A DNA stretch of 59,821 bases from JBBQRS01 sp038214535. GTDB taxonomy: Bacteria > Chloroflexota > Anaerolineae > CG2-30-64-16. A model generated the notes under the pieces. The model worked only from the letters and a program-made list of their open reading frames with translations. It was not told the origin of the DNA and did not search any database. The translations under genes and the position numbers were made by a program. Below, one piece after another: positions 48,762-57,505 of the stretch (position 1 is the stretch's first letter; every line of letters starts with the position of its first letter). The stretch lies in the NCBI GenBank assembly GCA_038214535.1, contig JBBQRS010000014.1, forward strand, positions 1 to 59,821, read 5' to 3'.

Positions 48762-50756
48762 TCACCCGAAGCTGCCGCCGCCGCCGCCCCCACCGCCGCC
48801 GGAGAAACCACCGCCGCCCGAGAAGCCCCCGCCCGAGCTGCCGCCACTGCCGCTGCTGCCGCTGCTGCCGCTCGAAGAGGGCGAGCTGGTCAACGTGTTC
48901 GACGCCGTCGCCAGCATCGTGCTCAGGCCGACGCTCATCGCCGCCAGCGAACCGCCCATGCTGCTGGACATGTCACCCATAGAAGGCCGCGGCGTTTCCG
49001 AGGCATGGCCCACCGGCCGGGGCGCTGCGCCGGAGCCTGAACCCGAACTGGAAGGATAGTACGTTTGCGGGCCAAACGACTGCCCGTAAGGGATCCACCA
49101 GATGGGCGGTGGCGTGCCGGTCTGCTGGAACTTGCGAATCCATTCCTTCTCCAGCCCGAAGGCCACCGTATATGGCAGGTAGCTCTCGAAGATCGCGCCC
49201 GCCTTCTTAATGTCCGTGTATTTCTCGATGTTGTCCAGGTAGCGCCGGAACGCCTCCCAGCGCGCCTTAGCTTCTGCGCCCTCATCTGTGCGCCGCGGCA
49301 TGTAGCGGGCCATTGCGATGAGGCCCACCCCCACCACGCCCAACCCCAGAGGCAGGCAGATCACCGCGCCGGACAGGCTGCTCAGGGCCGCTACGACGAA
49401 GAATCCCAGGCACCCCGCCAGCACCAGCACCCCGATGCCCAGCGCCGAGTAGCGGCTGCGGGTCTTCTCCGGCGGCTCGACAAAGTAGCCCTCTTTGACC
49501 ACTTCATCATAAAGCTGCTGGCGCACCGTCGGAATCACATCGTAGAACTTGTTCTTGAGATCGGAGAGCTTCACTTCCTTGCGCGTCTTCCCGAACATCT
49601 TATCCATGACGGTCTTTTCATAGGGCCGCAGTTCGCCGGTTTTGTTCGTCTTGTGATAGACGAAATCGGTGGAATGTCCGATGCCCGCGAATCCCTTCTC
49701 GCGCTCTTCCTCGATCACGATGTAACCCTGCCGGGCGAGATCGAGAATCGTCGCCAGTACATCCTCGATATCGGCGCTCTCATCAATCAGCGTCCCGGCC
49801 AGCGGGGCCGGCAGGTCCGACGGCGGTTCCGGCAGATATTCGGCCACCAACCCCACCGGGGCGTCGCGTCCCTTGCGATACCAGAACGTATAGAGTCCGA
49901 CCGAGCCGCCCAGCGCCAGCAGACCGCCTAACGCCATGAAGCCCAGGGTGAAAACCGGCCCCCAGCGTTGACGCCATTGCTGTTGTGCTGCCGCGGCCAA
50001 CGCCTCTTGATCGGCCTGCTGCTGCCATGCCGGGGCCGAACCCGCCACCACGCCATGATTGAACTCGGCTACAATCTCGACTTCCTGCCCCGCCTGGATC
50101 GGCCCGTCCAATGTCAACGCGGTGCTCGATTGGCCGGGGGTGAAAGTCGAGTCAACCACTTGCGCGCCATAGACGTTGTAATTGGTGAAGGTCGCGCCCT
50201 CGGGCAGATGCGCGGAGATCACAGACGTCCGTGTCGGGAACGGATTGCCCGCCGGAATCGCCTTCCAGTAAAGCTGATCCTTACCATCATCGGGGTAATA
50301 ACGCAACGCGCCCGACACCGTGTAACCGATCACGATGGTACGCCGCATATCGCTGCTGGGGGGAAAGTTATAGCGGATGAATATCGAGCCGTTTTCCTCA
50401 CGGACGCTGTAGGTATATGGATCGCCGCTCGCAGATTGCATGTACTCCGGCCCGCCTTCTTCGCTCACGGTCACGTCGCTGATGCCGTCCAGCTTGTTGA
50501 TCGGAATCTCGCGCTGGCCGTAGCGGAACACGCCGGAAGTGAACACCAGTTCGTTGGTCTCGATCACGCGAAAATCGCCACTGGTGAGGACTGTTATGTC
50601 AACATCATAGCGCTGCCAGTAAAGCGTCTTATCTTGCGCCTGGGCGACGCCGCCCGCGGCAAAGAGCAAGACCATCACGAACAGCAAACATCCGGCCAGC
50701 CGAAGGTTGGCGCTGCGCAACGTGCGGGCGCTCGCGGAACTCGGATTCCAAGACAT
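48762..50756 (-). CDS. DUF2207-domain membrane protein (YciQ-like)
   Basis: A 664-residue membrane protein. A signal-like helix (about 20-42) precedes the extracytoplasmic DUF2207 domain (ETNELVFTSG, RYYPDDGKDQLYWKAIP and FNHGVV are landmarks). A helix near 255-275, a cytoplasmic wHTH-like segment (IEDVLATILDLARQGYIVIEE) and a helix pair near 430-480 follow. The tail is glycine and serine rich (SGSGGSSGGGFSGGGG). Members are predicted envelope or stress proteins with unknown activity. It is the first gene of the cluster; the ATG is preceded by AAGGAGG. Confidence 0.85.
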   Translation of the reverse strand: MSWNPSSASARTLRSANLRLAGCLLFVMVLLFAAGGVAQAQDKTLYWQRYDVDITVLTSGDFRVIETNELVFTSGVFRYGQREIPINKLDGISDVTVSEEGGPEYMQSASGDPYTYSVREENGSIFIRYNFPPSSDMRRTIVIGYTVSGALRYYPDDGKDQLYWKAIPAGNPFPTRTSVISAHLPEGATFTNYNVYGAQVVDSTFTPGQSSTALTLDGPIQAGQEVEIVAEFNHGVVAGSAPAWQQQADQEALAAAAQQQWRQRWGPVFTLGFMALGGLLALGGSVGLYTFWYRKGRDAPVGLVAEYLPEPPSDLPAPLAGTLIDESADIEDVLATILDLARQGYIVIEEEREKGFAGIGHSTDFVYHKTNKTGELRPYEKTVMDKMFGKTRKEVKLSDLKNKFYDVIPTVRQQLYDEVVKEGYFVEPPEKTRSRYSALGIGVLVLAGCLGFFVVAALSSLSGAVICLPLGLGVVGVGLIAMARYMPRRTDEGAEAKARWEAFRRYLDNIEKYTDIKKAGAIFESYLPYTVAFGLEKEWIRKFQQTGTPPPIWWIPYGQSFGPQTYYPSSSGSGSGAAPRPVGHASETPRPSMGDMSSSMGGSLAAMSVGLSTMLATASNTLTSSPSSSGSSGSSGSGGSSGGGFSGGGGFSGGGGGGGGGSFG

Positions 50757-50920
50757 GCTTCCTCCTTGCGATCACACTCCGGGCAATTTACCGTTCACCG
50801 ATATGATAACCCAGCCGGCGCGTCCCTGCCAGATATCCGCCCGACGCATGGCTGACGGTTGATCATATGCCTTACCATGCAATACGCAACCCACACCGGT
50901 CGGTTTCACCCTGACTATTT

Positions 50921-51016
50921 AAGAATCTACCGACCCTTTGTAGTGACGGCTTCAGCCGTTGTCGCGCCGGTCACAGGCTACGAAGGAGAGTGCCGCGCTG
51001 TTTTCGGATAGGTTCT
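50921..51016. repeat. repeat family A, copy 5 (shortened)
   Basis: Begins AAGAATCTACCGACCCTTTG, carries GTAGTGACGGCTTCAGCCGT but only part of the mirrored arm (AGGCTACGAAGGAGAG), and ends TTTTCGGATAGGTTCT. Confidence 0.8.
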
Positions 51017-51065
51017 AAAAGTTATCCTAGTTTACCATAATTATGCCCGGTTGTGACAGCGTCTC

Positions 51066-51095
51066 TTGGTCGAGAAATCGGTCATGGGGTATACT
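51066..51095 (+). promoter_or_regulatory. promoter of the P450 gene
   Basis: TTGGTC (51066-51071) and TATACT (51090-51095) with 18-bp spacing, 48 bp before the P450 ATG. Confidence 0.5.
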
Positions 51096-51143
51096 CTTAA
51101 AAACGGAATTCCCCCCTACCAACTGCCAGAAGGGAAACCCATC

Positions 51144-52550
51144 ATGTCTGAGACTACCATCTTACCGCCGCCGCCCGGCCCCGGCGCGCGCCCCAACATC
51201 GATGAGCTACGCATCCTGCAACAGGGGCCGCACGAGTTCATCCTCGCCGTTGCGCGCCAATATGGCGGCATCGTGCGCTATCCGGTCGGCCCGCTGCCCG
51301 TCTACCTGGTCACCGAGCCGGACTACGTGCGTCACGTCCTCGTGGACAACAACAAGGGCTACAGCAAGGCCACCTTCCAGTACAAGTTGCTCAGCAGCAT
51401 CACCGGCCAGGGGCTGCTCACCAGCGACGGCGATTTCTGGCTCAAGCAGCGCCGGCTGGCGCAACCCGCCTTCCACCGCCAGCACGTCGCCGGCTTCACG
51501 CAGATCATGGCCGATGCCATCCAGACGATGCTGGCGCGCTGGGACGGCTTCGCGCGCCGCGGCGAACCGATTGACGTCGCCGCCGAGATGATGTACGTCT
51601 CGCTGCAAATCGTCGCGAAAGCCATGTTCAACGCCGAGTTGAGCAGCCAGACCGACAACCTCGCTCAGGCCACGCTCACCGTGCTCGATCACATCATGGC
51701 GCGCGCCCGCACCTTCGGCCTCACCCCCACATTCCTGCCCACGGCGGCGAACCGGCGTTACTGGCGCTCGATGAAAGTGCTGGACGACGCCGTCAACCAG
51801 ACCATCGCCGAACGGCGCGCCGCGGGGCCTTCCGAGGACTTGCTCTCCACGCTGATGCAGGCGCAAGACGCCGAAACCGGCCACCGGATGACCGACCAAA
51901 ACCTGCGCGACGAGGTGATGACCATGCTCATCGCCGGGCACGAAACCGTCGCCAGCGCTCTCGCCTGGACGTGGTATCTGCTGGGCGACGCGCCGGACAA
52001 GGAAGCGACCCTGCACGCCGAATTGGCGGACACGCTGGCCGGGCGCACCCCCACCGACGCTGACCTGCGCGGCTTGCGTTACACGGACATGGTGTTCAGC
52101 GAAGCATTACGCCTCTATCCCCCGGCATGGATCATCACCCGCAAGGCGCTGGAGGACGACGCCATCGGCGGCTATCGCATCCCGGCGAACTCGCTGGTCG
52201 TCACCAGCCCCTACGCGACGCAGCGGCTCGCGACCCTCTGGCCCGCGCCCGATGCGTTCGAGCCGGAACGGTTCACCCCCGCAGAGGTCGCCGCCCGGCC
52301 GCGCTTCGCCTATTACCCGTTTGGTGGTGGCCCGCGGCTGTGCATCGGCAATAACTTCGCGCAGGTCGAGGCCGCCATGGTGATCGCGATGGTCGCGCAA
52401 CGCTTCACCTTGCGGCTCGCGCCGGGGCAAAAGGTGGAAGTAGAGCCTGGTGTCACGCTGCGCCCGAAGCACGGCCTGATGATGACGCTTCACCCACGGG
52501 ACGCCGTAGCGACCCATTCAGCGCCGGAACCGGTATTGGTGGGCGCATAA
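51144..52550 (+). CDS. cytochrome P450
   Basis: A 468-residue haem-thiolate monooxygenase. The I-helix oxygen motif is AGHETVASAL, the K-helix motif EALRLYPPAW (E-x-x-R), the PERF region FEPERFTPA and the haem loop FGGGPRLCIGNNFA with the proximal cysteine. The sequence is soluble, without a membrane anchor. It most resembles the CYP102/CYP110-like fatty-acid-oxidising branch, but the substrate cannot be stated. No reductase or ferredoxin gene is adjacent. The start at 51144 has GAAGGG about 10 bp upstream. Confidence 0.92.
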   Translation: MSETTILPPPPGPGARPNIDELRILQQGPHEFILAVARQYGGIVRYPVGPLPVYLVTEPDYVRHVLVDNNKGYSKATFQYKLLSSITGQGLLTSDGDFWLKQRRLAQPAFHRQHVAGFTQIMADAIQTMLARWDGFARRGEPIDVAAEMMYVSLQIVAKAMFNAELSSQTDNLAQATLTVLDHIMARARTFGLTPTFLPTAANRRYWRSMKVLDDAVNQTIAERRAAGPSEDLLSTLMQAQDAETGHRMTDQNLRDEVMTMLIAGHETVASALAWTWYLLGDAPDKEATLHAELADTLAGRTPTDADLRGLRYTDMVFSEALRLYPPAWIITRKALEDDAIGGYRIPANSLVVTSPYATQRLATLWPAPDAFEPERFTPAEVAARPRFAYYPFGGGPRLCIGNNFAQVEAAMVIAMVAQRFTLRLAPGQKVEVEPGVTLRPKHGLMMTLHPRDAVATHSAPEPVLVGA

Positions 52551-52561
52551 CAGGAGCAATG

Positions 52562-53287
52562 ATGAGTGACTACCGCGCCGTCTTCTTCGACCTCGACGGC
52601 ACGCTGCTCGACGTGGACATGAACACCTTCCTGGGCAAATACTTCGGGATGGCCGCGGCTCGCCTCGCGCACCTCATCCCGCCGGAGAAGTTTGTGCCGA
52701 GCCTGATGCGGGCAACCAACGTCATGATCGAGAATGACGGCCGCGACTTCAACGAGGCGGTGTTCTGGGAAGCCTTCACGCCTCTGGTCGGGCGCGAGCG
52801 CGCCGAGCTGGAGCCGGTCTTCACGAAGTTTTACACCGAGGACTTCCCAGGGTTTCATACGTTGGCGCGCCCGAACGCCGACGCGCGCCGGGCCGTTGAA
52901 ACCGCGCTCGACCTGGGGCTGGACGCGCTGGTCATCACCAACCCCGTCTTCCCGGCAATCGCCGTCAATCAACGGCTGGCCTGGGCCGGGGTGAACGATC
53001 TCCCGTTTCGGCGGGTCACCACCTACGAGAACAGCCGCTACTGCAAACCCAACCTGCGCTACTTCGACGCGCTGGCAGAAGAATTCGGCTACGCACCGGG
53101 TGAGTGCCTGGTCGTCGGCGATGAGGATATGGACATGGTCGCCGCGCAGGGCGGCTACCCCACCTTCCTCATCCCCAGCGCCACCACCAACCTCAGCCCG
53201 ACCACGCCCGCCCCCACCTACCGTGGCGCATTGTCGGACGTCATCGCCCTTCTTTCTCCCTCTCCCACGGGGAGAGGGCCGGGGTGA
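52562..53287 (+). CDS. HAD-family hydrolase
   Basis: A 241-residue HAD hydrolase. Motif I is VFFDLDGTLLDVD, motif II ALVITNP, the lysine is in SRYCKPNL, and motif IV VVGDEDMDMVAA. AGGAG lies 5 bp before the second of two adjacent ATGs. The last residues, SPSPTGRGPG, are encoded by an interspersed repeat (53256-53300), so the natural C-terminus may have been altered. The upstream P450 stop is 11 bp away, so the two are likely co-transcribed. Substrate unknown. Confidence 0.8.
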   Translation: MSDYRAVFFDLDGTLLDVDMNTFLGKYFGMAAARLAHLIPPEKFVPSLMRATNVMIENDGRDFNEAVFWEAFTPLVGRERAELEPVFTKFYTEDFPGFHTLARPNADARRAVETALDLGLDALVITNPVFPAIAVNQRLAWAGVNDLPFRRVTTYENSRYCKPNLRYFDALAEEFGYAPGECLVVGDEDMDMVAAQGGYPTFLIPSATTNLSPTTPAPTYRGALSDVIALLSPSPTGRGPG

Positions 53288-53300
53288 GGGCAGGTCGGGA
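53256..53300. repeat. interspersed repeat at the end of the HAD gene
   Basis: CCCTCTCC and GGAGAGGG form a hairpin followed by GCCGGGGTGAGGG. This CTCCCTCTCCC...GGGGTGAGGG form is a widespread bacterial interspersed repeat; here it supplies the last codons and the stop of the HAD gene. Confidence 0.6.
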
Positions 53301-53332
53301 CGAGGGCAGGCCGGGACGAGGGGAAAGCCTAC

Positions 53333-55216
53333 ATGGACTGGAAAGAAGTAAAATGGTTCGATGAGCAGGTCGGCTATCTCTACCCCTACGACCTGCGCCA
53401 TGACGCGGACGATGCCGCCTACGTCAGCTCGCTGACGGACGGGCGCGTCCGGCTGCGGCTGAAGACCGAACCGATCTTCACCGAGGCCGTACTCGTCTAC
53501 AACGATGGCGCAGTGCATGGCGAACCGATGCGCCTCTGGGGGGAGGATCGCCGCGCTCGCTGGTGGGAGGCCGTCATTCGGCCCGAACGCTCGCAAATCA
53601 CCTATTCCTTCGCCCTGCGCACCGCCGACGGGCGCATCGTCTACTTCGCGCGGAGCGGCGTGGACCACGCCGTCGAACCCTACGACCGCTGGGCGCTCGA
53701 CCTGAGCGCAAAGCCGCCCTTCGAGACGCCCGATTGGGCGCACGGGGCCGTCATCTACCAGATCTTCCCGGAACGCTTCGCCAACGGCGACCAGGCCAAC
53801 GACCCGCCCGGCGTGATGCCCTGGGGTTCGCCGCCGAAGTGGCTGGAGTATCAGGGCGGCGACCTGCCGGGCATCACGCAACACCTGAATTACCTGCACG
53901 ATCTCGGCGCGGATGCGCTCTATCTGACCCCCATCTTCACGTCGCCCTCGAACCACAAATACGACGCGGCGGACTTCTACCACGTAGACCCGGCGTTCGG
54001 CGGCGACGACGCGCTGCGGGCCCTGGTCGCCGGGCTGCACGCGCGCGAGATGCGGCTGATCCTCGACGCGTCCTTCAACCACTGCCATCCGGGCTTCTTC
54101 GCCTTTCAAGACCTCATCCGCAACGGGCCGCGCTCGCAGTATCGCGACTGGTTCACCGTCTATGATTTCCCCATCCGGGTCGCCTTCCGCCCGCACAAAG
54201 CGCCCGCCTGGGCCGTTGGCGAGCGGCGCGGCGAGTTCGTCCGTTGGATACGCAGCCTTGAAGAGGCCGGGCTGCAGGTAGAGGAGCGCGCGGACGACGG
54301 CCCGACCGTGGAGACCAGTTACGAAGCCTGGTACGGCGTCGTGAGTATGCCGAAGATCAACCTGAACAACCCGGCGACGCGCGCCTACTTCCTCGACGTG
54401 GCGCGCTACTGGCTGCGCGAGTTCGAGGTGGATGGCTGGCGCATGGATGTGGCGCGCCACGTGGCGCCCGACTTCTGGCCGGAATTCCGCGCGGCGACCA
54501 AAGCCGTCAAGCCCGATTGCTACCTGCTGGCCGAGATCTGGGGCGACGCGTCGCCGTGGTTGCAGGGCGACATGTTCGACGCCACCATGAACTACACCTT
54601 CCGCGACCTCTGCCTCGACTACTTCGCGCGCGGCGCCCTGACGACTGCGAACTTCGTGGATGGCGTCACCCGGATGCAGGCGATGTACGCCCCGCCCGTG
54701 ACCGCCGTCTCGCATAACCTCTTCTCCAGCCACGACACTGAGCGCTTCCTGCGCATGGCCGGTGAAGACCCGCGCCGCTTGCGCCTCGCGACCCTGTTCC
54801 AACTCACCATCCCCGGCGCGCCCGGCATCTATTACGGCGACGAGATCGGCATGACCGGCGGGTTCGACCCCGACTGCCGGCGCGCCTTCCCGTGGGACAC
54901 ACCGGAGACGTGGGACCGTGAGACGCTAGCGCTGGTACGCGCACTGACCCGCCTCCGCAAGGCGCACCCCGCGCTGCGTCACGGCGCGTGGCAGCCTGTG
55001 TGGTCTGAGGGTGAGGCGTTCGCCTTCGTCCGTGAGCGGGGCGACGAGCGCATCCTGGTGGCGCTCAACCGGGGCAGAGAACCGGTGACCATCAGCGCAC
55101 CGGTCGAGACCATCGCGCCACAATTACTCTGGGGAGAAGTCAGCATGACGATAGACACCGGGGAACTAACGCTGCACAATCTGGGCGCGTGGTCGAGCGC
55201 GCTGATCCGGCTATGA
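53333..55216 (+). CDS. GH13 alpha-glycosidase (cyclomaltodextrinase/neopullulanase type)
   Basis: A 627-residue enzyme. Residues 1-120 form an N-terminal CBM34-like domain. The barrel begins GAVIYQIFPERFANGD near 142. Conserved regions are DASFNHCHPG (region I), GWRMDVARHV (nucleophile aspartate), LLAEIWGD (acid glutamate) and FSSHDTERFL (transition-state aspartate). It hydrolyses alpha-1,4 (and possibly alpha-1,6) linkages of maltodextrins. It is cytoplasmic. The stop overlaps the next gene's start (ATGA). Confidence 0.93.
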   Translation: MDWKEVKWFDEQVGYLYPYDLRHDADDAAYVSSLTDGRVRLRLKTEPIFTEAVLVYNDGAVHGEPMRLWGEDRRARWWEAVIRPERSQITYSFALRTADGRIVYFARSGVDHAVEPYDRWALDLSAKPPFETPDWAHGAVIYQIFPERFANGDQANDPPGVMPWGSPPKWLEYQGGDLPGITQHLNYLHDLGADALYLTPIFTSPSNHKYDAADFYHVDPAFGGDDALRALVAGLHAREMRLILDASFNHCHPGFFAFQDLIRNGPRSQYRDWFTVYDFPIRVAFRPHKAPAWAVGERRGEFVRWIRSLEEAGLQVEERADDGPTVETSYEAWYGVVSMPKINLNNPATRAYFLDVARYWLREFEVDGWRMDVARHVAPDFWPEFRAATKAVKPDCYLLAEIWGDASPWLQGDMFDATMNYTFRDLCLDYFARGALTTANFVDGVTRMQAMYAPPVTAVSHNLFSSHDTERFLRMAGEDPRRLRLATLFQLTIPGAPGIYYGDEIGMTGGFDPDCRRAFPWDTPETWDRETLALVRALTRLRKAHPALRHGAWQPVWSEGEAFAFVRERGDERILVALNRGREPVTISAPVETIAPQLLWGEVSMTIDTGELTLHNLGAWSSALIRL

Positions 55217-56244
55217 TGCCCGGCGTGATCGCCCTGATCGGCTCCGGCGAAACCGCCGCCAACGGCGGCCTTGCCTTCGAGGCGATCGCCGCGCGCTATC
55301 CGTCGCCCCTCCATGTCGCGATATTAGAAACCCCCGCGGGCTTCGAGCCAAACTCCGCAAGCGTCGCCGGGCGCGTGGCCGATTTCATCGCGCGGCGGCT
55401 GCAAAACTACGCGCCGGAGATCGGCGTGATCCCGGCGCGCCGCCGCGGCGATCCGGACGGCCCCGACAACCCCGCGATCCTCGCGCCCCTGCTGGCCGCC
55501 GACCTGATCTACATGGGCGCGGGCAGCCCCACCTACGCCGTGCGCCAGCTACGCGGATCACTTGCGTGGCAGGCGATCCTGGCGCGCCACGGCGAGGGCG
55601 CGAGCGTCGTACTCGCCAGCGCCGCCGCGATCGCGTCCGGCCATGCGTTGTTGCCGGTCTATGAGATTTACAAGGCGGGCGAAGATCTGCACTGGCTGGA
55701 GGGGCTGCATTTGTTCGGCCTTTACGGCGCGCAGTTAGCGGTGATGCCGCACTGGAACAACACCGACGGCGGCGCGGAGTTGGACACCAGCCGCTGCTTC
55801 ATGGGCGAGGCGCGTTTCGCCGCGCTGGCGGCGATGTTGCCCGCCGAGACGAACATCCTCGGCATTGACGAGCACACCACCCTGCTCATTGACCCCACGC
55901 AGCGTCAATGCACCGTGATCGGCCAGGGGCAAGTCACGGTCATCACGGAAGGCGTGGAACGCGCACACACAACGGGAGAAGTCTTTCCGGCTGCCGAGCT
56001 GGGGCCGTGGCATGAAGCGAACCTGCCGGAGATGCCGCAAGCCCTAAGGTCGGTCGCGCCGGATGAACGGGTCGCGGACGCGGGGCCGCCGCCTGAAGCG
56101 CTCGCTCTCGCCGCGCAGCGCGAGGACGCCCGCGAGCGCCAAGACTGGCCCCGCGCCGACGCCCTGCGCGCCGCCATCGAAGCCCTGGGCTGGGCGGTCC
56201 GCGACACCCCCGCCGGGCCGGAGTTGGTGAGAAGAGAGGAATAG
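55213..56244 (+). CDS. peptidase S51-like protein fused to a CysRS-type C-terminal helix
   Basis: A 343-residue protein. The main domain (1-270) follows the peptidase S51/type 1 glutamine-amidotransferase-like fold: VIALIGSGETAANGG, VAILETPAGFEPN, DLIYMGAGSPTYAVRQL, VVLASAAAIASG (the strand with the usual nucleophile serine, here in LASAAA) and NILGIDEHTTLLI. The last 45 residues (LAAQREDARERQDWPRADA, then LEALGW-like LRAAIEALGWAVRDT and GPEL) look like the C-terminal tail of cysteinyl-tRNA synthetase (helix with R-x-x-A-R-x-x-x-D-W/F-x-x-A-D). The start overlaps the GH13 stop. Function unknown; the fusion may allow binding to tRNA or another protein. Confidence 0.75.
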   Translation: MMPGVIALIGSGETAANGGLAFEAIAARYPSPLHVAILETPAGFEPNSASVAGRVADFIARRLQNYAPEIGVIPARRRGDPDGPDNPAILAPLLAADLIYMGAGSPTYAVRQLRGSLAWQAILARHGEGASVVLASAAAIASGHALLPVYEIYKAGEDLHWLEGLHLFGLYGAQLAVMPHWNNTDGGAELDTSRCFMGEARFAALAAMLPAETNILGIDEHTTLLIDPTQRQCTVIGQGQVTVITEGVERAHTTGEVFPAAELGPWHEANLPEMPQALRSVAPDERVADAGPPPEALALAAQREDARERQDWPRADALRAAIEALGWAVRDTPAGPELVRREE

Positions 56245-56449
56245 GGCCCATCTTGCCGCGGCGTTGGCCCGACCCGGTTCAGGCCCGTTCAGCGGCCTTC
56301 CATTTGGTAGCCCGATCCCTTTAGGGTCGGACGGGCGTACATCGCGGCGAGACGTGCTGATTACCGGAATAAATTCTTAACATTCATTCGGGGCGGGCGG
56401 GCCAACTTAACGAAAACTGCACCCCTTGACCCGAATCAGTCGTTAACCA

Positions 56450-57478
56450 TCACCCCGCGGCCGCCTTCAGCACGCGCAGCGCCCGCAACGTCACCCACTT
56501 GCTGGGCTTGCCCTTCGTCTCGATATCCACCCACGTCTTGCCGTTGTACCCATATTCCATCTTCCAACGGCCCTCCGCGTCCTGTTTGCTCAGCACCAGT
56601 TGCAGGGCGTTCGCGAGGCGCGGATCGCGCCCATGCCCCAGCAGCGCCAGCGCCTCCAGGTTCTGCAGCACATCGGTCACATAGGCAATGGGATAGCCGA
56701 ACTTGAACCAGCTCCCGTTAGGTTTCTCGCTGTATCCCATCGGGTAATCGGCCTCAGCCGGGTCGCAACTCAGGAGAAAGTCGGTCGTCACCCGGATCGC
56801 ATCTTCCACGGCCTGACTACGCAGTCCGGCGGGCGTCTTGCCCAACGCCAGCGCCGCCTTGACCGCGCCCCACGCGCACGGTTGCTTGTAGTTCGCCGCG
56901 CAACAGAAACCCGGCGCGTTATTGCCGCTGAGGTAATAATGAACCGGCGCGTCTTTCTCGGTCGCGGGCGCGATCCCTTCGCCGGTGATGCTGCGCGCCA
57001 GCCAGTCGAGCGCCTCGCGCAACCGCGGGTCGCCCGCCATCCCCAGGTCGAGCAGCGCGGCGCACAGGTTCCCTTGCAGGCAGTGAATCATGCCGGCGTT
57101 GGTCGCGGTGGCCGTGAACCCGCCATAGGGCGCGCGCGAGTGTTCCAGCACGTACTCGCAGGCACGGCGCACGCGCGGATCTGCGCCGTCCGCGCCGAGT
57201 TGCGCCAGGAACGTCACCTGCCAGACGACGGCGGTGTACTTGGGCGCATAGCCCGGCCCATGCTTCTGCCGGCCGCCATCGGGGTGCTGCGCGGCCAACA
57301 TCACCGGCACGGGCCCCGTTGCCATCACCTCTGCGCGCGCCGCAACGACTTCCGGCGCGTCCGGCGGCTGGTCGAGCAGGTCGCGCAGGGCAAAATAACG
57401 GACGCCGGGATTGTCCGCATCCGGCTCCAACAGCCAGGAGACAGGATGCCATGCACTTGGCGCATCCAGTTCACGCAC
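56450..57478 (-). CDS. alpha/alpha-toroid (terpenoid-cyclase-like repeat) protein
   Basis: A 342-residue helical-repeat protein. Repeats such as WQVTFLAQLGADGADPRVRRACEYVL, MIHCLQGNLCAALLDLG and LQNLEALALLGHGRDPRLANAL resemble the prenyltransferase/squalene-cyclase toroid. No D-x-D-D or D-x-x-D-D ionising motif is visible, so cyclase activity is not indicated. Three cysteine-containing turns (IHCLQ, FCCAANYKQPC) may bind metal. The start is GTG with GAGGAGGA immediately before it, an unusually short spacing. Function unknown. Confidence 0.65.
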   Translation of the reverse strand: MRELDAPSAWHPVSWLLEPDADNPGVRYFALRDLLDQPPDAPEVVAARAEVMATGPVPVMLAAQHPDGGRQKHGPGYAPKYTAVVWQVTFLAQLGADGADPRVRRACEYVLEHSRAPYGGFTATATNAGMIHCLQGNLCAALLDLGMAGDPRLREALDWLARSITGEGIAPATEKDAPVHYYLSGNNAPGFCCAANYKQPCAWGAVKAALALGKTPAGLRSQAVEDAIRVTTDFLLSCDPAEADYPMGYSEKPNGSWFKFGYPIAYVTDVLQNLEALALLGHGRDPRLANALQLVLSKQDAEGRWKMEYGYNGKTWVDIETKGKPSKWVTLRALRVLKAAAG

Positions 57479-57505
57479 TCCTCCTCAAGATACGGAAACT
57501 TCGGG

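Larger units (their letters stand above)
50757..51143. other. 387-bp gap: repeat A5 and the P450 promoter
   Basis: The gap holds repeat family A copy 5 (50921-51016) and a promoter at 51066-51095. No gene is seen. Confidence 0.5.

Noticed and set aside
51144..53287. Natural-product gene cluster around the P450, with the desaturase, methyltransferases and MFS exporter
   Set aside because: The genes are scattered over 20 kb on both strands, with no core synthase and with unrelated housekeeping genes between them.
56245..56449. Possible small RNA in the gap containing GATCCCTTTAGGGTC
   Set aside because: The palindrome is short, with no promoter or terminator that I can identify. Nothing else is seen in this 205-bp gap.
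56450..57478. Squalene-hopene cyclase
   Set aside because: The toroid repeats are similar in style, but there is no D-x-D-D motif and no QW repeats, and the length is about half that of cyclases.
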